Made by a program: the position numbers and the translations under genes
The notes under the pieces: model-generated
What the model was told of the DNA's origin: nothing
What the model saw: the letters and a program-made list of their open reading frames with translations, nothing else
Databases searched by the model: none
DNA from: Berghia stephanieae
Taxonomy: Eukaryota > Mollusca > Gastropoda > Nudibranchia > Aeolidiidae
Length of the DNA: 64,000 nt
NCBI GenBank assembly: GCA_034508935.3
Contig: CM067443.1
Coordinates: 18,811,499 to 18,875,498, forward strand
Reading direction: 5' to 3'
Shown: positions 1 to 11,724 of the stretch, piece by piece
How positions within the stretch are numbered: the stretch's first letter is position 1
Layout: each line of letters begins with the position of its first letter

Positions 1-219
1 CGCTTGGCTAAGAAGCTCATGACATTGCCATCCGGAAGTAAAACGGACCAACACACAAAACTGTGCGTATCCATGAACGTTAAAAGTCGGGTTAAAACAG
101 TTCAGTGAACATTAGTCATAGACGCGGATGGCAACAAGCAATAACAAAGACCGAGTGACGTCATCTTCGAACTATCTCTTGAGTGTTACTTTTCGGATTT
201 TGATGGGTGGTCATGGATA

Positions 220-220
<1 letters not shown>

Positions 221-264
<44 letters not shown>

Positions 265-304
265 TTGTGTGTGTGTGTGTGTTTATGTTTGTGTGTGTGT
301 GTGT
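221..304 (+). repeat. (GT)n microsatellite
   Basis: The stretch is nearly pure GT dinucleotide with a short GCGCGC interruption and a TTTATG break near its centre. It lies in flanking DNA outside the satellite array. An open frame across it on the minus strand (His-Thr repeats) is an artefact of the dinucleotide. Confidence 0.95.
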
Positions 305-505
305 TAACTGACAGTGTGTCCGTGTTGGGGTTGTTCGAGTCGTGGAGTAGGAGAATGCAGTGGCCTGGAGGTGGATGATGCAGCTGGAATAATCCACAAT
401 CACAATGATTACCAGTGTAGGGTAGGCCCAGTCTCTTCTTCTACCACAAATCAATAGCATGCATTATGCATGAGGTACGGCTGATGCACGGCCACCCTTA
501 TTTTC

Positions 506-604
506 AGTGCGTGCGCACACACATACACACACGCACACACGCATAAAAACAGATACACACTGATACATATACATACCTATACTCACACAAACATGCACAC
601 AATC
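506..604 (+). repeat. degenerate CA-rich tract
   Basis: Runs of CACACA are broken by TACA and GCATAAAAAC words. It is an ordinary imperfect dinucleotide tract, and the DNA on either side shows no gene. Confidence 0.75.
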
Positions 605-734
605 TCAAGTGCAGTCGCACGCAAGCACACGCAATGACAATAAATAATAAAGGGACCAAAAAGGAGGGAAAATATACAAAAATATAAAACTAAATAAGAC
701 GGAACAAAAGAGAAAAAAAAAGGCGTACAATGAT

Positions 735-850
735 TGCAAATCCTGGCCCTAGCATTGTATCTTTGGACAAGGCACATTACAAGCATCACCGCAGCACTCG
801 ACTCAGGTGAAAATGAGGACGGGGTTGTTGACAATGATGTATACTTCATT
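735..850 (+). repeat. possible diverged SINE central-domain fragment
   Basis: The words CTTTGGACAAGGCACATTAC and ACTCAGGTGAAAATGAGGAC line up with the central part of the satellite SINE (CTTTGGGAAAG..TTTACTCACATT..ACTCAGGTGTAAAATGAG). No tRNA-like head or 3' end is visible around it. It is probably an old fragment of a related SINE; chance similarity cannot be excluded. Confidence 0.4.
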
Positions 851-1060
851 TATACAATGGCCCCTAACGAGCAACTTGTACTCAATAAAATGGAGATTAG
901 ATTATTGCCGGCCGGAGATGTGCATTTCTAAATTTGGTGAGATCGGCTTGATGAATCCTCTGAGATTCGTAACGTTTGACTTCAGCTGTTTTACAGCACT
1001 GGTGACACTTTTAGGTCATATCATTGCCAGTAAAAAGAAGAATTATTAATGGGAGCGATC

Positions 1061-1349
1061 TATATTCATTTTTTCGTCCAACCCAGTCATCAATCACGTG
1101 ATTTGTTACTGTCCAACGATTGGATATTTCTTAACAAATGTAAACACGCTGCTTTGTTTATGAAAGTTGTAAACATACCCGTGTGTCAAGCTGAACAAAA
1201 TGACCAATCGTAATGTAAGATATTTCAAAAGCTGTGAATACTTTTCACTATGTGGTCATTTTGAGCACAATTTGCAATGTGACCAATGACCTCGAGCACA
1301 TGGAAAGGGAATGTCGATCAGAAATCATGCCCATTGGAGGAAAGAGACA
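1061..1349. other. unannotated flanking DNA
   Basis: AT-rich sequence without a convincing open frame, RNA gene or repeat. I see nothing assignable here. Confidence 0.6.
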
Positions 1350-1505
1350 ATACGATTCAATAGTCTGATGTCACGCTGCCTGGCAACGGCGGCCATCTTG
1401 GTTCTAAACAAAGAAAATCATTACTTTTTATTTTTCAAGCTGGATAGAACTTTTCATATGTCTTGTGATCAGAATGTGTAAAAGTCAAAACATGATCAAA
1501 TGTAT
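1350..1505 (+). repeat. dispersed repeat, copy 1
   Basis: Sequence beginning GATTCAATAGTCTGATGTCA and ending AAAACATGATCAAAT recurs at 2049-2204 with substitutions and small indels. The pair probably represents two copies of an unidentified interspersed repeat, or an old local duplication. Confidence 0.7.
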
Positions 1506-1696
1506 GTGGGTTTTTTTTTTTTTCCTCCGGATACCCTTTATGCTCGCCGGAGAAATATTTCATACGGGCGTCCGCCATTGTTCCGATAGTTTAGAGCCAG
1601 TGTTACTTAGTTACCATGCGTCATTAGGAAGGAAGTGACGTTAGGACTGTTGAAGAGTATTCTGATGTTAAAATCAGCAAATAAAACAGTAAGACT

Positions 1697-1988
1697 GTGC
1701 GGCTATGTGGTCTTGTGGTATGACATTGCTTTCGGATAGGAAGGTCTTGGTTTCGAGCCCCGCTCGGTGCACAGTTGAGTCCTTGGAAAAGGCTCTTTAC
1801 TCACATTCTCTCACCGTACTCAGGTTTAAAATGAGTACCTGGCCGGTAATAGCGTTGTTTCTATCCGAAAACATTGTAATATCGCCTAACAGGCGGCGTG
1901 TCTCGTCTACATATTAAGTATTGCTGTTGGCCAGGGACCCATTGTAAAGCACTTTGAGCACGTTTAGTAGATATTGCGCTATATAAAA
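1697..1988 (+). repeat. free-standing tRNA-derived SINE
   Basis: This is a solitary copy of the SINE that heads every satellite unit. The head has a box-A-like TATGTGGTCTTGTGG and a box-B-like GGTTTCGAGCC; it continues through ACTCAGGTTTAAAATGAG and CCTAACAGGCGGCGTG, and ends in GTAAAGCACTTTGAGC..GCGCTATATAAAAG followed by a T/A-rich tail. Because it stands alone and ends at the same base as the array copies, the SINE was a mobile element in its own right before being caught in the satellite. Function depended on LINE machinery in trans (family knowledge); the partner LINE is not visible. Confidence 0.85.
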
Positions 1989-2048
1989 GCTTAATTTTCT
2001 TTTTTTTTTTAAATAATTAATAATTAATATGAAGTGTACCGGTTCGAT

Positions 2049-2204
2049 AGGATTCTATAGTCTGATGTCACGTCCGCCCAGCAACCATCAACTTGGTTCT
2101 AAACGAAGAAAATCGTAACTTTTATATTCTCCATGCTGGCTAGAATTTTTCACATAATATCATGTGATCCGAATGTATAAAATTCAAAACATGATCAGAT
2201 TTAT
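2049..2204 (+). repeat. dispersed repeat, copy 2
   Basis: Second copy of the repeat at 1350-1505, sharing TAGTCTGATGTCACG, CTTGGTTCTAAAC.AAGAAAATC and AAAACATGATCAGAT. The two copies flank the free-standing SINE and intervening DNA. Confidence 0.7.
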
Positions 2205-2207
2205 AAT

Positions 2208-2211
2208 ATCT

Positions 2212-2289
<78 letters not shown>
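2208..2289 (+). repeat. (CT)n microsatellite
   Basis: Almost uninterrupted CT dinucleotide, directly after the second dispersed-repeat copy. Confidence 0.95.
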
Positions 2290-2323
2290 GTTCCGATAAT
2301 TTTGATCGAAAACAAAGACAGCG

Positions 2324-2338
2324 AATAATAATAAGAAC

Positions 2339-2412
<74 letters not shown>

Positions 2413-2421
2413 TAATAATAA

Positions 2422-2491
<70 letters not shown>

Positions 2492-2550
2492 TAATAATAA
2501 TAATAATAATAATATAATATAATAATAATAATAATAATAATAATATAATA

Positions 2551-2633
<83 letters not shown>

Positions 2634-2652
2634 AATAATAATAATAATAAAT
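2324..2652 (+). repeat. long (AAT)n microsatellite
   Basis: About 330 bp of AAT trinucleotide with occasional one-base phase slips. Poly-Ile and poly-Tyr open frames on the minus strand are artefacts. Read on the minus strand the tract directly follows GACAATAAAGATTT, so it may have grown from the tandem tail of a minus-strand retroposon. Confidence 0.95.
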
Positions 2653-2865
2653 CTTTATTGTCCTCAAAAAAGTGAAAATTTGTCATTTGGTTACACATTT
2701 ATAACAATACAATATTGACATAGACACACTCACACAAGATGCACACTAGTAACAAAGTAGTCATCGAAAAAAACGACATCAACAATGGAATGGAGAGGGA
2801 AAACAGATATGGGAGAAGAAGACAAAGTCACAGCAACAAATGCCTGAACTATTCTTTTTAAAATA
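2653..2865 (-). repeat. possible 3' end of a minus-strand retroposon
   Basis: On the minus strand the segment ends ..TTTTTTGAGGACAATAAAGATTT immediately before (ATT)n. A conserved-looking end plus a simple-repeat tail is typical of non-LTR retroposons. No coding part is visible, so the family cannot be named. Confidence 0.35.
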
Positions 2866-3062
2866 TCCACTAAATGTGCTCAAAGTGCTTTACAACGGGT
2901 CTCCAGCCAACGGCAACACATACCATGTTAGGTTGAAACATGACACCTGTTAGACGATATTAGAATATATATTTTTTTTTCTGACAACGCTATATACTAA
3001 CAGGTACTCATTTTACACCTGAGTGCGGTGAAAGAATGTTAGTAAATAGACTTTTTCCAAAG
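2866..3062 (-). repeat. SINE copy, minus strand, cut by assembly gap
   Basis: The reverse complement matches the satellite SINE from its central domain (CACTCAGGTGTAAAATGAGT) to its 3' part (GTAAAGCACTTTGAGC). It is the only minus-strand copy seen, against about fifty plus-strand array copies, and its tRNA-like head is lost in the gap. It therefore lies outside the array, whose left edge must fall within or near the gap. Confidence 0.8.
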
Positions 3063-3162
3063 NNNNNNNNNNNNNNNNNNNNNNNNNNNNNNNNNNNNNN
3101 NNNNNNNNNNNNNNNNNNNNNNNNNNNNNNNNNNNNNNNNNNNNNNNNNNNNNNNNNNNNNN
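3063..3162. other. assembly gap, 100 N
   Basis: Exactly 100 N, a conventional placeholder for a gap of unknown size. It separates flanking DNA from the first satellite array. Confidence 0.99.
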
Positions 3163-3588
3163 CAATACTAATATCAACACACAGTTGGCAATCATCCAAA
3201 TTCTAATCATCAATTACTGTTGGAATATCAATTACCATTATATCACCAAAGTTGATACAATCTCAATACTAATTCAACACAGCAGACATCATCAATGCCA
3301 ATGTCATCACTGTTGCCAGACAAGACCTCCGCTAAAACAAAAATGAACATTAGATAGATATTTCTTAGCTCACAATATCAAAATGTGTTAAGCAGAGAGC
3401 AATAGAGATAGATAGACAGAGACAAACAGACACAGAGAGAGTAAGAGAGAGAGTGGATGGCCCAACTTCCGTAATTGAACACACCTAAGGGATATAGGAG
3501 TAGATGGCATGATCATGTTAATCTATTTTAACAGAATGAGCATCACAACGGTTTTAAAACATTTAAACACGTAATTTAATAAGATAAA
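3163..3588 (+). repeat. satellite unit 1 (partial, starts in gap)
   Basis: Only the minisatellite end, the TTGCCAGACAAG block, a short GATA/GA tract and the closing block remain. The closing block matches those of the short units that follow. Confidence 0.85.
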
Positions 3589-4230
3589 GGGCGCTATGTG
3601 GTCTTCTCGTATAACACCCGTTTTCGGGTCGGACGGATCTGGGTTCGAGTCTCGTGCAGCAAATATTTGAGTCTTTGGGAAAGAATATTTACTTACATTC
3701 TCTCAACGAACTCAGGTTGACATCATCAATACAATTATCAACACAGTTGACATCATCAATACCAATTCAACAGAATTGCCATCATCAATATCAATATAAA
3801 CAGAGTTGACATCATCAATTCTAATATCAACACAGTTGGCAGCATCAATACTAATATCAATACAGTTGGCATTATCAATACCAATATCAACACAGTGACA
3901 TCCCCAATACTAATATCAACACAGCCGACATCATCAATGCCAATGTCACAACTGTTGCCAGACAAGACCTCCGCTAAAACAAAAATGAACCTTCGATAGA
4001 TATTTCTTTGCTCACAATATCAAAATGTGGTAAGCAGAGAGCAATAGAGATAGATAGACAGAAACAAACCGACACAAAGAGAGTTAGAGGGAGAGTTGAT
4101 GGCCCAACTTCCGTAATTGAACACACCTGAGGGATATAGGAGTAGATGGCATGAACATGTTAATCTTTTTTAACAGAATGAGAATCACAACGGTTTTAAA
4201 ACATTTAAACACGTAATTTAATAAGATAAA
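3589..4230 (+). repeat. satellite unit 2 (short, beta)
   Basis: The SINE is cut after CTCAGG (3716) and joins the minisatellite directly at TTGACATC. The 3' half of the SINE, the T-rich spacer and the CCCAGAATT block are absent. Closely matches units 5, 6 and 14. Confidence 0.88.
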
Positions 4231-5560
4231 GTGCGGTATATGGTCTTGTCGTATGACACTCGTATTCGGGTGGGACGGATCTGGGTTCGAGTCTCGTGCA
4301 GCTAATAGTAAAGTCTTTGGGAAAGAATCTTTACTCACATTCTCTCACCGAACTCAGGTGTAAAATGAGGTCCTGGCCGTTTATAGCGTCGTCTATGACT
4401 GACAATATTGTATTATCCCCTAACTGGCACCATATTTGTTAAGTGAAGCTGATAACTGGGCACACGTTGTAAAACGCTTTGATATACAGATATCAACATT
4501 TTATGTTTTTATACAATTGATTTAAATAATAATTATTACCTGGATTTGCTAAAAGACGTAATCTTTCTCTTTTTGTTGCATTCTCCTATCCATGTGTGAC
4601 TAACAGGATGTAAGTATCAATCAATTATAGTCTTTCATTTATTTTTGCTTAAAAGCACAAACATTATTATCTATAGTTTTCCCAGAATTAAAAACCCAAT
4701 ATCAATAACCATGCTGTTATATTTATTCTTACCTATATCAATTATTTTATATACTGGGTACATAATGTAAAGCGCTTGGAACAATTTTAGTGTATATTGC
4801 TCTATACAAAATTGTTTTTGTATTTTTGTACAAATTAAAAACGTGTGACTAACAGGCTGTAGTATCAATTTAATTATAGTCTGACTTATTTTACGCTTAA
4901 TAGTACATACAATATTTTCTATAGTTTTCCCAGAATTAAAAACCCAATATCAATAGCCATACTGTTATATTTAGTCTTATCTATATCAATTATTTTATAT
5001 CCATCAATACCAATAACGATCTTGCAATCAACAATAACAATATCAACACGGTTACCACCATCAATACTAATAGCAAAACTGTTGCCATTAAAATCAATAT
5101 CAGTAGTCTAACCATCACCAATACCAATATCAACACAGTTGCCATCATCAATACCGATATCAACATAGTTGGCATCACCAATACCAATATCAAAACAGTT
5201 GTCATCATCAATACCAATATCAACAAAGTTGCCATCATCAATACTAGTATCAACACAGTTGGCATTATCAATACCAATATCATCACTTTTGCCAGACAAG
5301 ACCTTGGCTAAAATAAAAATGAACCTTAGATAGATAATGCATTGCTCACAATATCAAAATGTTGTAATCAAAGAGCAATGGAAGTATATAGACAGAGATA
5401 AAGAAACAGAGAGAAAGTTAAAGAAAGTGGATGGCCCAACCTCCGTAATTGAACACACCTAAGGAATATAGGAGTAGATGGCATGAACATGTTAATCTAT
5501 TTTAACAGAATGAGAATCACAACGGTTTTAAAACAATTAAGCATTTAATTTAATAACCTA
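4231..5560 (+). repeat. satellite unit 3 (composite, beta)
   Basis: SINE 4231-4500, spacer and CCCAGAATT block, then at about 4748-4754 a jump into the 3' tail of another SINE (TAAAGCGCTTGGAAC..GCTCTATACAAAAT), a second spacer and CCCAGAATT block, and a minisatellite at 5003-5290. The junction removes one minisatellite and most of one SINE. Repeated almost exactly as unit 7. Confidence 0.88.
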
Positions 5561-6642
5561 TGTGGGCTATGTGGTCTTGGCGTACGACACTTGTTTTTGG
5601 GTCGGACGGATCTGGGTTCGAGTCTCGTGCAGCAAATAGTTAATTCTTTGGGAAAGAATCTTTACTCATATTCTCTCACCGAAATCAGGTGTAAGATGAG
5701 GTCCCGACCGTTTATAGCGTCGTCTATATCTGAAAATATTGTATATCCCCTAACTGGCGTCATATCTCATCCTACTTGTTAAGTGAAGCTGATGACCGGG
5801 GACACATTGTAAAACGCTTTGAGCAAGATTAGTGTATACAATATATCAAATTTTTGTGTTTTTATACAATTGATACAATAAAAATATTATTTAACTAAAT
5901 TTGCTAAAAGACGTAATCCTTTTCTTTTTGTCGTATTCTCCTATCCATGTATGAATACCAGGCTGTAAGTATCAATATAATTATAGTCTTTCATATATTT
6001 TACGCTTAAAAGCACAGACACTATTATCTATAATTTTCCCAGAATTAAAAACCAAATATCAATAGCCATGCTATTATATTTATTCTTATCTATATCAATT
6101 ATTTTATATCCATCAAATCCAATAACACTGTTGGAATCAACAATACCAATACCAACACGGTTACCACCATCGATACAAATTACAACAATGTTGCCATCAG
6201 TATCACTATCAGCATTCTTGCCGTCATCAATACTATATCAACACAGTTGGCATCATCAATACTAATATCTATACAGTTGGCATCATCAATACCAATATCA
6301 ACACAGTTGACATCATCAATACTAATATCAACACAGCAGACATCATCAATGCCAATGTCATCACTGTTGCCAGACAAGACCTCCGCTAAAACAAAAATGA
6401 ACATTAGATAGATATTTCTTAGCTCACAATATCAAAATGTGTTAAGCAGAGAGCAATAGAGATAGATAGACAGAGACAAACAGACACAGAGAGAGTAAGA
6501 GAGAGAGTGGATGGCCCAACTTCCGTAATTGAACACACCTAAGGGATATAGGAGTAGATGGCATGATCATGTTAATCTATTTTAACAGAATGAGCATCAC
6601 AACGGTTTTAAAACATTTAAACACGTAATTTAATAAGATAAA
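5561..6642 (+). repeat. satellite unit 4 (beta)
   Basis: Full-order unit with a GGGCTATGTGGTCTTGGCGT head and minisatellite at 6112-6368. Matches unit 8 through the minisatellite. Confidence 0.88.
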
Positions 6643-7287
6643 GGGCGCTATGTGGTCTTCTCGTATAACACCCGTTTTCGGGTCGGACGGATCTGGGTTC
6701 GAGTCTCGTGCAGCAAATATTTGAGTCTTTGGGAAAGAATATTTACTTACATTCTCTCAACGAACTCAGGTTGACATCATCAATACAATTATCAACACAG
6801 TTGACATCATCAATACCAATTCAACAGAATTGCCATCATCAATATCAATATAACACAGTTGACATCATCAATTCTAATATCAACACAGTTGGCAGCATCA
6901 ATACTAATATCAATACAGTTGGCATTATCAATACCAATATCAACACAGTGACATCATCAATACTAATATCAACACAGCCGACATCATCAATGCCAATGTC
7001 ACAACTGTTGCCAGACAAGACCTCCGCTAAAACAAAAATGAACCTTCGATAGATATTTCTTTGCTCACAATATCAAAATGTGGTAAGCAGAGAGCAATAG
7101 AGATAGATAGACAGAGACAAACAGACACAGAGAGAGTAAGAGAGAGAGAGAGTGGATGGCCCAACTTCCGTAATTGAACACACCTAAGGGATATAGGAGT
7201 AGATGGCATGATCATGTTAATCTATTTTAACAGAATGAGCATCACAACGGTTTTAAAACATTTAAACACGTAATTTAATAAGATAAA
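6643..7287 (+). repeat. satellite unit 5 (short, beta)
   Basis: Same CTCAGG/TTGACATC deletion junction as unit 2 (here at 6770/6771). Near copy of units 2 and 6, so the short type has itself been amplified in tandem with unit 6. Confidence 0.88.
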
Positions 7288-7926
7288 GGGCGCTATGTGG
7301 TCTTCTCGTATAACACCGTTTTCGGGTCGGACGGATCTGGGTTCGAGTCTCGTGCAGCAAATATTTGAGTCTTTGGGAAAGAATATTTACTTACATTCTC
7401 TCAACGAACTCAGGTTGACATCATCAATACAATTATCAACACAGTTGACATCATCAATACCAATTCAACAGAATTGCCATCATCAATATCAATATAAACA
7501 GAGTTGACATCATCAATTCTAATATCAACACAGTTGGCAGCATCAATACTAATATCAATACAGTTGGCATTATCAATACCAATATCAACACAGTGACATC
7601 ACCAATACTAATATCAACACAGCCGACATCATCAATGCCAATGTCACAACTGTTGCCAGACAAGACCTCCGCTAAAACAAAAATGAACCTTCGCTAGATA
7701 TTTCTTTGCTCACAATATCAAAATGTGGTAAGCAGAGAGCAATAGAGATAGATAGGGCAGAAACAAACCGACACAAAGAGAGTTAGAGGGAGAGTTGATG
7801 GCCCAACTTCCGTAATTGAACACACCTGAGGGATATAGGAGTAGATGGCATGAACATGTTAATCTTTTTAACAGAATGAGAATCACAACGGTTTTAAACA
7901 TTTAAAACGTAATTTAATAAGATAAA
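7288..7926 (+). repeat. satellite unit 6 (short, beta)
   Basis: Short unit with the same junction at 7414/7415. It starts the second copy of the 3.69-kb higher-order repeat. Confidence 0.88.
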
Positions 7927-9253
7927 GTGCGGTATATGGTCTTGTCGTATGACACTCGTATTCGGTGGGACGGATCTGGGTTCGGTCTCGTGCAGCTAAT
8001 AGTAAGTCTTTGGGAAAGAATCTTTACTCACATTCTCTCACCGAACTCAGGTGTAAAATGAGGTCCTGGCCGTTTATAGCGTCGTCTATGACTGACAATA
8101 TTGTATTATCCCCTAACTGGCACCATATTTGTTAAGTGAAGCTGATAACTGGGCACACGTTGTAAAACGCTTTGATATACAGATATCAACATTTTATGTT
8201 TTTATACAATTGATTTAAATAATAATTATTACCTGGATTTGCTAAAAGACGTAATCTTTCTCTTTTTGTTGCATTCTCCTATCCATGTGTGACTAACAGG
8301 ATGTAAGTATCAATCAATTATAGTCTTTCATTTATTTTTGCTTAAAAGCACAAACATTATTATCTATAGTTTTCCCAGAATTAAAAACCCAATATCAATA
8401 ACCATGCTGTTATATTTATTCTTACCTATATCAATTATTTTATATACTGGGTACATAATGTAAAGCGCTTGGAACAATTTTAGTGTATATTGCTCTATAC
8501 AAAATTGTTTTTGTATTTTTGTACAAATTAAAAACGTGTGACTAACAGGCTGTAGTATCAATTTAATTATAGTCTGACTTATTTTACACTTAATAGTACA
8601 TACAATATTTTCTATAGTTTTCCCAGAATTAAAAACCCAATATCAATAGCCATACTGTTATATTTAGTCTTATCTATATCAATTATTTTATATCCATCAA
8701 TACCAATAACGATCTTGCAATCAACAATAACAATATCAACACGGTTACCACCATCAATACTAATAGCAAAACTGTTGCCATTAAAATCAATATCAGTAGT
8801 CTAACCATCACCAATACCAATATCAACACAGTTGCCATCATCAATACCGATATCAACATAGTTGGCATCACCAATACCAATATCAAAACAGTTGTCATCA
8901 TCAATACCAATATCAACAAAGTTGCCATCATCAATACTAGTATCAACACAGTTGGCATTATCAATACCAATATCATCACTTTTGCCAGACAAGACCTTGG
9001 CTAAAATAAAAATGAACCTTAGATAGATAATGCATTGCTCACAATATCAAAATGTTGTAATCAAAGAGCAATGGAAGTATATAGACAGAGATAAAGAAAC
9101 AGAGAGAAAGTTAAAGAAAGTGGATGGCCCAACCTCCGTAATTGAACACACCTAAGGAATATAGGAGTAGATGGCATGAACATGTTAATCTATTTTAACA
9201 GAATGAGAATCACAACGGTTTTAAAACAATTAAGCATTTAATTTAATAACCTA
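7927..9253 (+). repeat. satellite unit 7 (composite, beta)
   Basis: Near-identical repeat of unit 3, including its internal junction, with SINE tail at about 8447-8505 and minisatellite at 8696-8984. The SINE region carries several one-base losses relative to unit 3. Confidence 0.88.
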
Positions 9254-10668
9254 TGTGGGCTATGTGGTCTTGGCGTACGACACTTGTTTTTGGGTCGGAC
9301 GGATCTGGGTTCGAGTCTCGTGCAGCAAATAGTTAATTCTTTGGGAAAGAATCTTTACTCACATTCTCTCACCGAAATCAGGTGTAAGATGAGGTCCCGA
9401 CCGTTTATAGCGTCGTCTATATCTGAAAATATTGTATATCCCCTAACTGGCGTCATATCTCATCCTACTTGTTAAGTGAAGCTGATGACCGGGGACACAT
9501 TGTAAAACGCTTTGAGCAAGATTAGTGTATACAATATATCAAATTTTTGTGTTTTTATACAATTGATACAATAAAAATATTATTTAACTAAATTTGCTAA
9601 AAGACGTAATCCTTTTCTTTTTGTCGTATTCTCCTATCCATGTATGAATACCAGGCTTTAAGTATCAATATATTATAGTCTTTCATATATTTTACGCTTA
9701 AAAGCACAGACACTATTATCTATAATTTTCCCAGAATTAAAAACCAAATATCAATAGCCATGCTATTATATTTATTCTTATCTATATCAATTATTTTATA
9801 TCCATCAAATCCAATAACACTGTTGGAATCAACAATACCAATACCAAGACGGTTACCACCATCGATACAAATTACAACAATGTTGCCATCAGTATCACTA
9901 TCAGCATTCTTGCCGTCATCAATACTATATCAACACAGTTGGCATCATCAATACTAATATCTATACAGTTGGCATCATCAATACCAATATCAACACAGTT
10001 GACATCATCAATACTAATATCAACACAGCAGACATCATCAATGCCAATGTCATCACTGTTTTTTTCTTTAACTTTCTTCCATCCATGTGTGACTAACAGG
10101 TCGTAAGTATATATCAGTTATATCTATTTTACACTTAATGCCACAGATACTATTATCTATTGTTATCCCAGAATTCAAACCGAAGAACAATACCCATACT
10201 GTTATATTATATTTATCTATATCAATTCCAATAACACTGTTGGAATCAACAATACCAATACCAACACGGTTACCACCATCGATACAAATAACAACAATGT
10301 TGCCATAGGTTCTGGGTTCGAGCCTCGTTCAGCAAATACCATCACTGTTGCCAGACAAGTAGGGCCTATAAACTGAAAAGGAACATTAGATAGATGACTC
10401 ATTGTTTACAATATCAAAATATTGTAGGCAAAAAGCAACTGAGCTAGATAGAAAGAGAGAGAGATAGATAGAGAGAGAGAGAGAGAGATTGATAGAGAGA
10501 TAAATATATATAAAGAGAGGGAGAGAGAAAGACTGGATAGCTCAACTTCCGTAAGTGAACACAATTAAGGTATTTATGAGTAGATGGGATGAAAGTGTTA
10601 ATCTATTTTAATAGAATGAGATTCACAACTGTTTAAAAACAATTAAACATACAATTTAATACGATTTT
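9254..10668 (+). repeat. satellite unit 8 (beta, rearranged)
   Basis: Starts as a copy of unit 4. At about 10059 the minisatellite jumps back into a T-rich spacer with CTAACAG-GTC-GTAAGTAT, then a second CCCAGAATT block and a short minisatellite (10225-10345). A piece of SINE box B (GGTTCTGGGTTCGAGCC) is embedded in that minisatellite at about 10307-10338. Ends with a GA tract and an alpha-type closing block. Confidence 0.85.
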
Positions 10669-11447
10669 TGCGTCTATGTCGTCTTTTGGAATGACACTCG
10701 TTTTTGGAATGGGAAGGTTCTGGTTCGACCCTCGTTCAGTAAATAGTTGAGTCCTTGGGAAAGAAACTTTCCTCACATTCTCTCACTGAAGTCCGGTTAA
10801 TAATGAGTTCCTGGCGGTTTAATACCGTAGTATGTATCTGAAAATCTAGTTATTAAGTGAACCTGATGACAGGGGACACATTTTTATAGCGGTTTTATCA
10901 CGTTTAGTGTATATTGCGCTATACAAAAGATCAAGCTGTTGTGTTTTTATACAATTGATTTAAAAATAAATAATTTAATTATATTTACTGCAAGACATAA
11001 TTTTTTTTAACTTACTTTCTTCCATCCATGTGTGACTAACAGGCTGTAAGTATCAATCAGTTATAGTTTTTCATTTATTTCACACTTAATGGCACAGATA
11101 CTATTATCTATTTTTGTTCCAGAATTCAAAACCGAAGAACAATACCCATACTGTTATATTTATATTTATCTATATCAATTATTTAGTTTTCATCAATAGC
11201 TATAACACTGTTTCAATCAACGATACCAATACCATCATGGTTACCACAATCAATGCTAATATCAGCACGGTTGCCATAAATACCAATATCAACACCGTTA
11301 CCATCATCAATACCAATACAATCACTGTTGCCAGACAAATAGGGCCTGTAAAACAAAATGGAACCTCAGATAGATGTCCCATTGCTTACAATATCAAACT
11401 GTGGTAATCAAATAGGGATTGAAATATGGACAAAGGCAAACAAAGAG

Positions 11448-11489
<42 letters not shown>

Positions 11490-11724
11490 ATAGATAGATA
11501 GATGGATAGATAGATAGATAGAAAGATAGATCGATGGACGAATAGGTAGATAGACTGATAGATAGATAGAAAGATAGATAAATTGATAGATAGAGAGAGA
11601 GAGTGGATGGCTCAACTTCAGAATGGAATAAAGGGGGTAGATGGCATGAACATGTTAATCTATTTCAATGGAATGAGAATGACAACGATTTAAAAACAAT
11701 TATACATGTAATTTAATACGAGTT
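10669..11724 (+). repeat. satellite unit 9 (alpha)
   Basis: SINE head with GTCTTTTGGAATGACAC, short minisatellite at 11190-11330, then (GA)n passing into (GATA)n. Forms an alpha-beta dimer with unit 10. Confidence 0.87.

Noticed and set aside
1-160. Gene at the left edge
   Set aside because: No open frame with a recognisable domain, no exon-like signal that can be supported.
2140-2698. Long minus-strand open frames of poly-Ile, poly-Tyr and Arg-Glu repeats
   Set aside because: They are translations of (AAT)n and (CT)n microsatellites.
3615-3640. CENP-B box in the SINE head (TTTTCGGGTCGGACGG)
   Set aside because: The required spacing of TTCG, A and CGGG is not met in alpha, beta or gamma heads.
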